From contig NZ_RHLN01000137.1 of assembly GCF_004121075.1 (NCBI RefSeq), forward strand, positions 1 through 64,000: a stretch of DNA of 64,000 nt. The letters are read 5' to 3'. The DNA is from Lutibacter sp. HS1-25 (lineage in GTDB: Bacteria; Bacteroidota; Bacteroidia; Flavobacteriales; Flavobacteriaceae). Made by a program: the position numbers and the translations under genes. Shown piece after piece: positions 50,468 to 59,036 of the stretch. The stretch's first letter is position 1, and each line of letters starts with the position of its first letter. Below the pieces are notes generated by a model. It was not told where the DNA came from and did no database searches. It saw only the letters and a program-made list of their open reading frames with translations.

Positions 50468-50587
50468 ATCAATTATCAATTATCAATTATCAATTATCAA
50501 TTATCAATTATCAATTATCAATTATCAATTATCAATTATCAATTATCAATTATCAATTATCAATTATCAATTATCAATTATCAATTA
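50467..50587. repeat. Heptanucleotide tandem array (TATCAAT)n, about 17 copies
   Basis: The 7-bp unit TATCAAT repeats with no visible errors for about 121 bp, between the nrdJ terminator and the kdsA stop codon, which it almost touches. Such perfect arrays usually vary in copy number through slipped-strand mispairing. It is not CRISPR: there are no spacers. Confidence 0.95.
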
Positions 50588-50588
50588 T

Positions 50589-51407
50589 TTAAAACGTATT
50601 TATTGTTTTTCTAATTGCAACTAAACGAGTCAATAAGCCTTCTAAATGTTTTAAATCTAACATGTTAGCGCCGTCGCTTTTTGCGTTTGCTGGATCAAAA
50701 TGTGTTTCTAAAAATAAACCATCTACACCAACTGCAATTCCGGCTCTAGCAATGGTTTCAATCAACTCAGGTTTTCCACCAGTAACACCACTTTCTTGAT
50801 TTGGTTGTTGTAGCGAGTGTGTAATGTCTAAAACCGTTGGAGCATATTGTTGCATTACAGGGATACCTCTAAAATCAACAATCATATCTTGGTAACCAAA
50901 CATAGTGCCTCTATCGGTTATCCAAGCTTTTTCATTACCACAATCTTTTACTTTTTGTACAGCGTGTTTCATGGCTGCCGGACTCATAAATTGTCCTTTT
51001 TTTAAGTTTACAACTTTGCCCGTTTTTGCAGCAGCCACAACCAAATCGGTTTGACGAACTAAAAAAGCAGGAATTTGTAACACATCAACATATTGAGCAG
51101 CAATTGCAGCATCTTCATTGGTATGAATGTCTGTTACTGTTGGAACATTAAAAGTTTCAGAAACCTTTTTTAATATTTTTAAAGCTTTTTCGTCTCCAAT
51201 TCCAGAGAAACTATCAATTCTACTTCTGTTTGCTTTTTTAAAACTTCCTTTAAAAATAAACGGAATTTCTAGCTTGTCAGTTACTTTTAAAATATGTTCA
51301 GCAATGCGTAAAGCCATTTCTTCGCCTTCAATGGCACAAGGTCCAGCTAATAAAAAAAAGTTATTACTATCGGTATGTTTGATATTTGGAATCAGATTTA
51401 AATTCAT
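50589..51407 (-). CDS. kdsA: 3-deoxy-8-phosphooctulonate (KDO 8-P) synthase
   Basis: A 272-residue cytoplasmic enzyme joining PEP and arabinose 5-phosphate for the lipopolysaccharide core. FFLLAGPCAIEGEEMALRIAEH is near residue 18. FKGSFKKANRSRIDSFSGIGDEKAL, VPTVTDIHT, QIPAFLVRQTDLVVAAAKTG, KKGQFMSPAAM and FLETHFDPANAKSDGANML all match KdsA in order. Length is typical. A TATCTTTG box at 51424-51431 lies 17 bp before the ATG. The stop codon abuts a 7-bp tandem array, so the 3' UTR is repeat DNA. Confidence 0.97.
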   Translation of the reverse strand: MNLNLIPNIKHTDSNNFFLLAGPCAIEGEEMALRIAEHILKVTDKLEIPFIFKGSFKKANRSRIDSFSGIGDEKALKILKKVSETFNVPTVTDIHTNEDAAIAAQYVDVLQIPAFLVRQTDLVVAAAKTGKVVNLKKGQFMSPAAMKHAVQKVKDCGNEKAWITDRGTMFGYQDMIVDFRGIPVMQQYAPTVLDITHSLQQPNQESGVTGGKPELIETIARAGIAVGVDGLFLETHFDPANAKSDGANMLDLKHLEGLLTRLVAIRKTINTF

Positions 51408-51423
51408 TTTGTGTATTTTTATG

Positions 51424-51431
51424 CAAAGATA
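51424..51431 (-). promoter_or_regulatory. -7 box of the kdsA promoter
   Basis: The minus strand reads TATCTTTG (TAnnTTTG), 17 bp before the kdsA ATG. Confidence 0.5.
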
Positions 51432-51556
51432 GTTTATTGAATTGAAATTTTTTAAAGTCTCAACTTGAAAGTTTGTTGTTGAAAGTAGGAGGTAAATAAG
51501 TTAAATATTTTGAACTTTTGTATAGCTTCAGGTTTTAGACTATTAATTTTTTAATT

Positions 51557-52405
51557 TTAAGATTCTTCATTATAAGTATCCCATCGTCTTTTTTCTCGTT
51601 TGATAAGTGAAGTAAATTTTTGTGGAACTTCTATTTTTATTACTACATTTTCAAAAGTTTTTGGATGAAGAAATTTTACTTCAGTAGCGGCTAAAAACAA
51701 GCCTTTTCCTTTATGAATTGTTTCAGGATTTCCATACAATTTATCACCTAAAATTGGGTAATTTATGGAAGCTAAATGAATGCGTATTTGGTGTGTTCTT
51801 CCTGTTTTTGGACTAACTTTTAAAAAAGATAATTTTTTGTGTTTTAAAGAATTGAAAACTTCTAAAATTTCAAAACTAGTTTCAGAAGGTTTATCTTCAA
51901 TAGGTGTTTTAATAGTTAGATTGGTTTCTACCATCCCAACAACAATGGTACTGTATGTTTTTTGAATGGTTTTGTTACTAAATTGTTTACCAAGTTCAAT
52001 TTGAGCAGTTTTGGTTTTAGCAATTAACAATATTCCAGAGGTTTGATTGTCTAGTCTGTGAACAGGTGTTGGTAATAACAAAGCATCGGGTTCATTGCTT
52101 TTTTTTAAATTATGAGGTAAAGCACTAAAAATTGTTTTAAAAGTATTGCCGCTAACAATAATTCCTGCAGGTTTGTTAATAGCAGCAACGTGTTCATCTT
52201 CAAAAATAACTTCTATGTCAAATTTATAAACTTTAGGCTTGTTGTTTGGGTCTTCAATCAATTCTATAACTTGACCGCTATTTATCCAAGTACCTGTTTC
52301 AGCAATATTTCCGTTTATTAAAAATTGTCCTTTTTTAATTGCTTTTTTAATGCCGCTGTTTGATGGAATAAATAAATCAAAAATACCAGGTGCATAATTT
52401 TGCAA
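51557..52405 (-). CDS. RluA-family pseudouridine synthase with uncertain start
   Basis: At least 282 residues. An S4-like N-terminal segment (KKAIKKGQFLINGNIAETGTWI) precedes the catalytic domain: AAINKPAGIIVSGN, PVHRLDNQTSGILLIAKT with the catalytic Asp, KTYSTIVVG, and KVSPKTGRTHQIRIHLASI. The enzyme converts uridine to pseudouridine in an RNA, target unknown. The reading given uses TTG at 52405. However, the frame stays open upstream to the NUDIX stop codon (to 52465) and reads IKIIHSHIVPSTIQNIRLQ. That resembles an intact N terminus lacking any ATG, GTG or TTG; see findings. Confidence 0.88.
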   Translation of the reverse strand: MQNYAPGIFDLFIPSNSGIKKAIKKGQFLINGNIAETGTWINSGQVIELIEDPNNKPKVYKFDIEVIFEDEHVAAINKPAGIIVSGNTFKTIFSALPHNLKKSNEPDALLLPTPVHRLDNQTSGILLIAKTKTAQIELGKQFSNKTIQKTYSTIVVGMVETNLTIKTPIEDKPSETSFEILEVFNSLKHKKLSFLKVSPKTGRTHQIRIHLASINYPILGDKLYGNPETIHKGKGLFLAATEVKFLHPKTFENVVIKIEVPQKFTSLIKREKRRWDTYNEES

Positions 52406-52465
52406 ACGTATGTTTTGAATGGTACTGGGTACAATATGAGAATGAATTATTTTGATATCTAAAGT

Positions 52466-52849
52466 TTAAAGTAAGCTTTGATTGTGCAATATTTCAACAA
52501 TTTCTTTATAATCAAATGCAAGTTGTAATTGTTGTGTCTGTTTAAAAGTAAACCAATTGTAGTCTGTAACTTCAGTTTCCTGAATTTTAATTTCGCCACT
52601 CCAATCGCCTAAAAACCGATAGAATTTTTTTTCTTGCCAAGTTCCAATTTTGATGATTTTTTTAGGTGTAAAATCTAAGTTGCATTCTTCTTTAACTTCT
52701 CTAATTACATTTTCTTCAGCAGTTTCGTTTGCTTCGGCTCTTCCGCCAGGGCAGCCCCAGCATCCAGCGTACATTTGGGTGTAATTAGAGCGTTGTAATA
52801 AAAGTATTTTTTTATTTTGAAGTATGATTCCTGAAGCAGCTAATAGCAT
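52466..52849 (-). CDS. NUDIX hydrolase (MutT-like)
   Basis: A 127-residue protein with a NUDIX box GGRAEANETAEENVIREVKEE near residue 32, followed by CNL where GL is canonical. The key REVKEE metal-binding core is present. The start LLAASGIILQNKKILLLQRSNY is typical of small MutT-like pyrophosphohydrolases. The substrate cannot be read from sequence; nucleotide sanitisation or general nucleoside-diphosphate hydrolysis is possible. The pseudouridine synthase frame opens immediately after its stop, and the exported-protein gene lies 7 bp upstream, so the three are probably one transcript. Confidence 0.9.
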   Translation of the reverse strand: MLLAASGIILQNKKILLLQRSNYTQMYAGCWGCPGGRAEANETAEENVIREVKEECNLDFTPKKIIKIGTWQEKKFYRFLGDWSGEIKIQETEVTDYNWFTFKQTQQLQLAFDYKEIVEILHNQSLL

Positions 52850-52856
52850 TGTTTTA

Positions 52857-53591
52857 TTATTTAAAAATAACGCCTAAAGTAGCAGTTTCACCAGTTAATA
52901 AATTCCATTCGTTTGATGAAATTAAATTTCCATTTACATCGTACAATCTAAGTTCAGCAGTATTTGGGCCAGAAAGCCCTTGGTTTAGAGCCTGAAAATC
53001 TACGCGATTATAGCCTTCTTCCAACTCTAAATAGACGCTATAATTTCCAGCTTTTAAAACTACATTGTTTTCTAAAGCTTGTTGATTTAAGTATATTTTT
53101 ATAATATCACCATCAACAAAACTATAGTCTCTACATTCTACTCTAACAGTTTTTGTAGCACTTTTTATTGTACCCAAGCTAAAATTGCTTTTTAATTTTT
53201 GATGTGTAATATCTTGATTGTTCCAATATTTTACGCCAATAATATCCTTGTCTTCTGGCTGATTTTCCATTAAAAAATTAGGATTTACATTTGAAGTATA
53301 GTTGTTTATTTGGTTGTTAACGGCATCAACATTTAACTGTTTGTCAAAATTAAGGTTCAAATTATTTGATGAAGTTTTTTTATTAGATGTATTTGAATTT
53401 AACTGGCCAGATTTAAGCGTTGCACCATTTTGATTGTCGAGGTTTGGTGATTTTAATTGCCCGTTATTATTTGTTACTCCATAATTAGCATCAAGACCTT
53501 TTGGGTTTGTAGTGGTGCTTTGAGAAAATGAATACATACTTATAAGGCTAATTATAAGTATCATTATTTTGTGTTTTAGGAGAAAATTCAT
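52857..53591 (-). CDS. Exported protein of unknown function
   Basis: A 244-residue protein beginning MNFLLKHKIMILIISLISMY, a signal peptide ending near SFSQ. Residues about 25-90 are Asn/Ser/Gly/Gln-rich and low in structure (GQLKSPNLDNQNGATLKSGQL). The C-terminal half looks like a beta-sandwich: TVRVECRDYSFVDGDIIKIY, VVLKAGNYSVYLELEEGYNRV and GPNTAELRLYDVNGNLISS. That half recalls a conserved flavobacterial secreted-protein family with no assigned role. The frame is open 18 codons further upstream to another ATG. Function not recognised. Confidence 0.75.
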   Translation of the reverse strand: MNFLLKHKIMILIISLISMYSFSQSTTTNPKGLDANYGVTNNNGQLKSPNLDNQNGATLKSGQLNSNTSNKKTSSNNLNLNFDKQLNVDAVNNQINNYTSNVNPNFLMENQPEDKDIIGVKYWNNQDITHQKLKSNFSLGTIKSATKTVRVECRDYSFVDGDIIKIYLNQQALENNVVLKAGNYSVYLELEEGYNRVDFQALNQGLSGPNTAELRLYDVNGNLISSNEWNLLTGETATLGVIFK

Positions 53592-53672
53592 AATTACCAA
53601 TTTACCATTTTTAGTAGCAATAAAAGTGCCAGTATTTTTTTGCATATAATAACGAAAGCCAAAAATAACAAA

Positions 53673-53700
53673 AAAAGCTTCAAATTTAATTGAAGCTTTT
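53673..53700 (-). terminator. Terminator upstream boundary of the LamG transcription unit's neighbour
   Basis: AAAAGCTTCAA pairs with TTGAAGCTTTT. On the minus strand a U-tract follows (rc of 53669-53676). It lies 39 bp past the stop of the minus-strand LamG gene at 53739 and so terminates that transcript. Confidence 0.8.
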
Positions 53701-53738
53701 ATAATTGTTTGTTAAACTGCCAGTTGATGAAAAGAATT

Positions 53739-55289
53739 TTAATTGTTAATTAAAAATTTTGAGGTTGAAAATTTACCTTCATTGTTTTCAACTTTTAAAA
53801 TATAAATGCCTTTTTGTAAGTTGTTGAAATGAATTTTGTGGGTTATTTTTGAAGTATTAAATGCTTTTTGTCCCAATAAATTATATACTTCAATAGATTT
53901 TATTTCAGAAATATTTTGTGTTTTTTTAAAATACAAAACATTTTCAAAAACATAAAAATTAGTTTCTAATTGTTTAAAATCATCAATTCCTGCTGTTGAA
54001 GTATCGTATAAAGCTGCAACTTCGTTAGCAGTTAGTGCTTTGTTGTATATTTTTAAATCATCAATAGCTCCATTAAAAAATTCGGCAAAATAAGACCCAA
54101 AGTGATATGCGGCTCCTATGGTAATAGGATTTGATACCAAACCGTAGACATCAGATTGAGAAGTGAATGATGTTAAATGATTGTTTATGAATATTTCTCT
54201 TTCACCTGTTGAATGAGAAATTACAGCAATATGATTCCATTCTCCTAAATTTAAAGGATTATTATCCGAAAAATTTCTTGTTTTATGTGCATATTCTATA
54301 AAATTATTAGAACGAGTTCTTAAAACAAAGTTGGTTGCAGTGCTATAATTAGATTTTCCTAAAATCATTGCATTTTGCTGTGCATTTGGTTTTATCCAAA
54401 CAGAAATACTTAATTCATTATCAAAATTTAACAGGTTGTTATGGTTTATGGTTATTACATCATTACCATCAAAACTATAAGCGCTATTTTCATTTCCAAA
54501 TCTATCGGTAGTTAATGTTGCTCCATTTACGGTACCGTGATTGGCATTTCCACTTTCATCATTTGCATTGCCGTTAAAAGGGTAGTGAGCTATAAGTTCT
54601 GAAGGTTTACAGTTATAACCAGAAACCCAGTTAGTGTCTGAAATATTTTGTAGTGTTCCGTGATTTTCATTTCCAGATAAATCAGTTACAGTTGTTCCAG
54701 TGCCTTCTTCAAATTGCCAAAGCATAACTAAATTACTTTCATCTCCGTTTAAACATTTGTTGTAGTTATTTAATATTTCGGCATCTGTTCTCACAGTATT
54801 CCATACACGAGCTTGGTCAATTTCGCCATTAAAATGTTGAAATGTATTTGTAGTTTGATTTCCTACACCGATTGAATAATTAAAATTAGCTACATTGTAT
54901 GTGAAGGTTAAAACAGAAACTCCATCTACATATAATTTTGAACCATTTGTAACTTCGTCATCAAATGTAAATGCTACGTGATGCCATATTCCATCAGCTA
55001 AATTTACACCAGTTTTAATGAGTCTACCGCTAATCCACTCAAAAGCAATTAGCTCATTGTAATTTAGAAAAATTCCATAGTTGTAAGATTTTGCAATAAT
55101 GGCTCTGTAGGAGTTTCCTGCTCCAGATGTTTTTATCCAAGCTTCAACAGTGCCTTGTGTTAATTGAAGTGATGAGTTATTTGTGCCAACTATATATTCA
55201 TTTGTTCCATCAAAAGTCAATCCTGTTTGTGCATTTAAAGTAAAAAAAGCATTAAATAAGAATGTTAAAAAAAATATTTTTGTTTTCAT
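53739..55289 (-). CDS. Secreted LamG-domain protein with T9SS sorting domain (second copy)
   Basis: A 516-residue protein with signal peptide ending TLNAQ. Two LamG/concanavalin-like domains follow: the first about 25-200 (GTVEAWIKTSGAG, DGIWHHVAFTFDDE, FNGEIDQARVW) and the second about 230-420 (ISVWIKPNAQQN, NLGEWNHIAVI, FNGAIDDLKIYNKALTANE). The last 80 residues are a type A T9SS C-terminal domain: NFYVFENVLYFKK, IEVYNLLGQKAF, LQKGIYILKVEN and STSKFLINN. It would be exported across the outer membrane and attached to the surface or released. It is a paralog of, and 10 bp downstream from, the next gene. Confidence 0.92.
   Translation of the reverse strand: MKTKIFFLTFLFNAFFTLNAQTGLTFDGTNEYIVGTNNSSLQLTQGTVEAWIKTSGAGNSYRAIIAKSYNYGIFLNYNELIAFEWISGRLIKTGVNLADGIWHHVAFTFDDEVTNGSKLYVDGVSVLTFTYNVANFNYSIGVGNQTTNTFQHFNGEIDQARVWNTVRTDAEILNNYNKCLNGDESNLVMLWQFEEGTGTTVTDLSGNENHGTLQNISDTNWVSGYNCKPSELIAHYPFNGNANDESGNANHGTVNGATLTTDRFGNENSAYSFDGNDVITINHNNLLNFDNELSISVWIKPNAQQNAMILGKSNYSTATNFVLRTRSNNFIEYAHKTRNFSDNNPLNLGEWNHIAVISHSTGEREIFINNHLTSFTSQSDVYGLVSNPITIGAAYHFGSYFAEFFNGAIDDLKIYNKALTANEVAALYDTSTAGIDDFKQLETNFYVFENVLYFKKTQNISEIKSIEVYNLLGQKAFNTSKITHKIHFNNLQKGIYILKVENNEGKFSTSKFLINN
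54471..54590 (-). repeat. 120-bp segment nearly identical between the two LamG genes (copy 1)
   Basis: The stretch encoding YPFNGNANDESGNANHGTVN and its flanks differs from 56051-56170 at only a handful of bases, while the regions either side diverge. Recent duplication or gene conversion is implied. Confidence 0.8.
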
Positions 55290-55299
55290 AACTTTAAGT

Positions 55300-56844
55300 T
55301 TAATTGATGATAAATTTTAAAGTTGAATAGTATCCTTCAATATTTTCAACTTTTAAAATATAAATGCCTTTTTGTAAATGCTGAATAGGGATTTCTTTTT
55401 TAATTGTTGAAGTATTATAGATTTGTTGTCCCATTAAATTAAAAATTTCGATTGTTTTAATTTCTGATAGATTTTGGTTGTTTTTGAAATACAAAACATT
55501 TTCAAAAACATAAAAGTTAGTTTCTAACTGTTTAAAATCATTAATTCCTGCTGTTGTATTATTATACTCTGCAATTATGTCGTTGGCACTTAATGCAATG
55601 TTATATATTTTTATATCATCAATACTACCATTATAAAATTGACGTAAGTTTGATCCGCACCCAATTGTTAGATTTCTTGTATTTATAATACTTCCTGTAT
55701 AAGTAGTTGGATTGGATATGTCTAAAACGCCATCAACATAAATACTAACACTTTCACCACTTTTAAATACGGTAGTAATATTATGCCAGTTATTATCGTT
55801 TAAATCTACTGCCCCTCGGTTTTCAATTCCGTTAGAAGGTGTAAATTCAAACCAGCTATAACTATCGCCGTAAGTTCCAGTACCAAAGGCGTAGGAAGGC
55901 TCTCCGTAAGTTCCTTTGTATTTAGAAATTAAATATTCACCATTATTTTGAGCATTGTGTTTGCACCAAAAAGAAACCGTATACGATTGACCGTTTGAAA
56001 TATTTATTTGAGGATTGTTAACAATTGAAATATAATTTGAAGCTCCATCAAAACCATAAGCGCTATTTTCATTTCCAAATCTATCAGTAGTTAATGTTGC
56101 ACCATTTACGGTACCGTGGTTAGCATTTCCACTTTCATCATTTGCATTGCCGTTAAAAGGGTAGTAGGCTGCTAAATTTGTAGTTTTATATAATTTGATA
56201 TCATCAAAATAAACCATACTATTTCCATATAATTCTGCAGAAGTAGGTGGAACAGTTGTTAAAAGAGGAAACTGTGTAATTGTTGTTCCAGTTGTATTTG
56301 AACTTGCTAATTCACCATTAATATATACTTTATATGTGCTAGTTACTCTATTAGCTTCAATTTTAACATGGTACCAAGTTTGAGATGTAGCAGCTTGTAG
56401 AACATATTGTGTGCCATAGCCTCCAGAGTTGCCTGTATGATAATAAGTAATTAGATTACCATTATAAAATTCAATTCTAGCAATAAAAGTTCCCCAAGTC
56501 CCAAAAGAAGGGTTTCCAAGTGCCAATCCACATCTACCTCCTGTAGCAACATTTTCGGCTCTTATCCAACCTTCAAGAGTTACTTCATTGGGTATGCCAG
56601 AAATACTTTTACTGATATTAGCAGCCCAGCTAGAACCAGAAACTTGAAACGAATGAATTCCATTTTTTACAGGAGATTCAACTATCTTTTGATTGGCATT
56701 ACCAGTTCCATTATAACGAATCACCCATCCGGCAGGTAATACACCAAGAGCGTCATCCTCAAAATTATCATTAACTAAGTAAGTTTGAGAAAATAAATTC
56801 AAGCATAAAAAGCTCGATATTAAAAAAAGTAATTTTGTTTTCAT
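55300..56844 (-). CDS. Secreted LamG-domain protein with T9SS sorting domain (first copy)
   Basis: A 514-residue protein with signal peptide ending LNLFSQ. The N-terminal domain (about 20-215: DDALGVLPAGWVIRYNGTG, EVTLEGWIRAEN, YVYFDDIKLY-like end) differs from its paralog's first domain. The second is a LamG domain (YTVSFWCKHNAQNN, LNDNNWHNITTVF, FYNGSIDDIKIYNIALSAND). The C-terminal T9SS type A domain is NFYVFENVLYFKN, IEIFNLMGQQIY, LQKGIYILKVEN. A surface carbohydrate- or protein-binding role is likely; no catalytic motif seen. It is the promoter-proximal gene of a two-gene unit. Confidence 0.92.
   Translation of the reverse strand: MKTKLLFLISSFLCLNLFSQTYLVNDNFEDDALGVLPAGWVIRYNGTGNANQKIVESPVKNGIHSFQVSGSSWAANISKSISGIPNEVTLEGWIRAENVATGGRCGLALGNPSFGTWGTFIARIEFYNGNLITYYHTGNSGGYGTQYVLQAATSQTWYHVKIEANRVTSTYKVYINGELASSNTTGTTITQFPLLTTVPPTSAELYGNSMVYFDDIKLYKTTNLAAYYPFNGNANDESGNANHGTVNGATLTTDRFGNENSAYGFDGASNYISIVNNPQINISNGQSYTVSFWCKHNAQNNGEYLISKYKGTYGEPSYAFGTGTYGDSYSWFEFTPSNGIENRGAVDLNDNNWHNITTVFKSGESVSIYVDGVLDISNPTTYTGSIINTRNLTIGCGSNLRQFYNGSIDDIKIYNIALSANDIIAEYNNTTAGINDFKQLETNFYVFENVLYFKNNQNLSEIKTIEIFNLMGQQIYNTSTIKKEIPIQHLQKGIYILKVENIEGYYSTLKFIIN
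56051..56170 (-). repeat. 120-bp segment nearly identical between the two LamG genes (copy 2)
   Basis: This is the counterpart of 54471-54590, at the linker and start of the second LamG domain. The nucleotide identity is much higher than in adjacent coding sequence. Confidence 0.8.
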
Positions 56845-56935
56845 AAATGGAAAGTTTTAAGTAGTTAAAATTGGGTGGGGTTAATTAAAATTACCTTACG
56901 TACATAAAAATTAAAATGACAAAAATCATTAAACA

Positions 56936-56966
56936 AAAAAAACCACTGCGTTAACAGTGGTTTTTT
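56936..56966. terminator. Terminator downstream of htpG
   Basis: AAAAAACCACTG pairs with CAGTGGTTTTTT around a 6-nt loop, with T-runs on both strands. It ends the minus-strand htpG transcript, 25 bp after its stop. Confidence 0.88.
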
Positions 56967-56990
56967 GAAAAGTTTTTACGATTTGGTAAC

Positions 56991-58880
56991 TTATTTTACC
57001 ATTTGAAAACTACGTTTGATAAAGTCGGTTAATTCTTTACCTTGTAATAAGCCTTGAGATAGTTTAGCTAAGTCAAAAGCTTGTTGAATTAAACGTTCTT
57101 GTTTTTTCTTTGTTTTAGTATTTAAAATCTCACCAACCAATTCGTTATTAGTATTAACAACCAAGTTGTACATTTCAGGAAAATTACCAAATCCCATCAT
57201 TCCACCACCACCAGTTGCCTGCATTTCTTTCATTCTACGCATAAATTCTGGCTGTGTTATAATAAACGGATTGGCATTAGAGTCCATAGCTTCTAATTGA
57301 ACGGTGTATGTTTCTTTTGGAATCATTTCTTCAATTAGTGGTTTTAACTCTTCTTTTTCTTTGTCTGAAAGTTTACTAATTTTATCTTCATCTTTTTTAA
57401 TTAAGTTGTCGATATGATCAGCATCAACACGAACAAACTGAATTTTTTCTTTACTTCCTTCTAATTTTTGAATAAAGTGAGAAACAATAGGAGAATCTAA
57501 TAACAATACTTCGTATCCTTTTTCTTTGGCAGCATCAATATAACTGTGTTGCGCTTTTTCGTTAGAAGCATATAAGATAATTAAATTACCATCCTTATCA
57601 GTTTGAGCAGGTTTAATTTTTTCTTCTAATTCTGCAAAAGTATAATAGGTTTTATCAACTGTTGGGTACAATGCAAATTTGTCAGATTTTTCAAAGAATT
57701 TATCTTCAGAAAGCATTCCGTATTCAATAATAACTTTGATATCATCCCATTTTTCTTCAAAACCTTTTCTGTCGTTATTAAATAAGCTCACTAATTTATC
57801 TGCTACCTTTCTGGTAATGTAACCAGAGATTTTTTTAACAGCTCCATCAGCTTGTAAATAAGAACGAGAAACGTTTAACGGAATATCTGGTGAGTCTATA
57901 ACTCCACGTAACATTTGTAAAAAGTCAGGTACAATTCCTTCAACATTATCAGTAACAAATACTTGATTTTGATATAATTGTATTTTGTCTTTTGTTGGAT
58001 CTAAATTTTTACTCAATTTAGGAAAATATAAAATTCCTGTTAAGTTAAACGGATGATCTACATTTAAATGAATGTGAAATAAAGGGTCTTCAAACTGCAT
58101 TGGATACAATTCTCTGTAAAAAGTACTGTAATCCTCATCAGTTAAATCTGCAGGTTTTTTTGTCCAAGCTGGATTTGGATTGTTGATAATGTTATCTACT
58201 GTAATTTTTTCTGGTTTTGCATCTTCTGCAGCACCTTCAGGTAATGGTAAAGTTTGTTCACGCGTTCCAAATTTAATTGGAATAGGCATAAATTTATTGT
58301 ATTTACTTAGTAACTGAGTAATTTTACTTTCTTCTAAAAATTCTAAAGAATCGTCGTCAATATGTAAAACAATTTCAGAACCTCTTTCGGTTTTGTCAGT
58401 TTCTTCTAAAGTATATTGTGGACTTCCGTCACATTCCCATCTTACAGCTTTTGAGCCTTCTTGAAATGATTTTGTGTAAATTTCAACTTTATGAGCAACC
58501 ATAAATGAAGAATAAAAACCTAAACCAAAATGACCAATAATTCCGGTGTCTTCAACTTTGTCTTTGTATTTTTCAACAAATTCTTCAGCACCAGAAAAAG
58601 CAACCTGATTGATGTATTTTTCAACCTCTTCACCAGTCATACCAATACCTTGGTCAATAATTCTAATTTCTTTTTTCTCTTTATCTATTTTAATTTCAAT
58701 CATTGGAGAACCAATATCTCCTTTAACTTCACCTAAAGTAGATAAATGCTTTAATTTAAGTGTAGCGTCTGTTGCATTCGAAATTAATTCACGTAAAAAA
58801 ATTTCGTGATCAGAATACAAGAATTTTTTAATAATTGGAAAAATATTTTCAGCCGTTACATTAATACTTCCTGTTGTCAT
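56991..58880 (-). CDS. htpG: Molecular chaperone HtpG (Hsp90)
   Basis: A 629-residue cytoplasmic ATP-dependent chaperone. The GHKL ATPase domain has FLRELISNATDATLKL near residue 24, RIIDQGIGMTGEEV near 73 and GHFGLGFYSSFMVA near 116. The middle domain has YRELYPMQFEDPLFHIHLNVDHPFNL (cited in part) and GVIDSPDIPLNVSRSYLQ. The C-terminal dimerisation domain follows, ending without the eukaryotic MEEVD. Length is normal. No CIRCE or other heat-shock operator was recognised upstream. It is transcribed alone, with a strong terminator. Confidence 0.97.
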   Translation of the reverse strand: MTTGSINVTAENIFPIIKKFLYSDHEIFLRELISNATDATLKLKHLSTLGEVKGDIGSPMIEIKIDKEKKEIRIIDQGIGMTGEEVEKYINQVAFSGAEEFVEKYKDKVEDTGIIGHFGLGFYSSFMVAHKVEIYTKSFQEGSKAVRWECDGSPQYTLEETDKTERGSEIVLHIDDDSLEFLEESKITQLLSKYNKFMPIPIKFGTREQTLPLPEGAAEDAKPEKITVDNIINNPNPAWTKKPADLTDEDYSTFYRELYPMQFEDPLFHIHLNVDHPFNLTGILYFPKLSKNLDPTKDKIQLYQNQVFVTDNVEGIVPDFLQMLRGVIDSPDIPLNVSRSYLQADGAVKKISGYITRKVADKLVSLFNNDRKGFEEKWDDIKVIIEYGMLSEDKFFEKSDKFALYPTVDKTYYTFAELEEKIKPAQTDKDGNLIILYASNEKAQHSYIDAAKEKGYEVLLLDSPIVSHFIQKLEGSKEKIQFVRVDADHIDNLIKKDEDKISKLSDKEKEELKPLIEEMIPKETYTVQLEAMDSNANPFIITQPEFMRRMKEMQATGGGGMMGFGNFPEMYNLVVNTNNELVGEILNTKTKKKQERLIQQAFDLAKLSQGLLQGKELTDFIKRSFQMVK

Positions 58881-59036
58881 ATTTATATTTTTTTAATTTT
58901 AGTTTAATGATTAGTGTATAGTCAAAAAAAATACCAAACTAGCTTAGGTGACATAATGACATTTAGCAATGACAATCTTTCGTGTATTAAGATTGCTTGG
59001 TTTTTAGTATTTTTAAATTCTGAAAAAAAGCACAAT

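Noticed and set aside
50467-50587. CRISPR array
   Set aside because: The 7-bp units are contiguous with no spacers, and no cas genes are present.
58914-59036. 41-residue N-terminal extension of the nitroreductase
   Set aside because: The extension is unlike the family and lies in the divergent intergenic region; the conserved sequence begins at the ATG at 59037.
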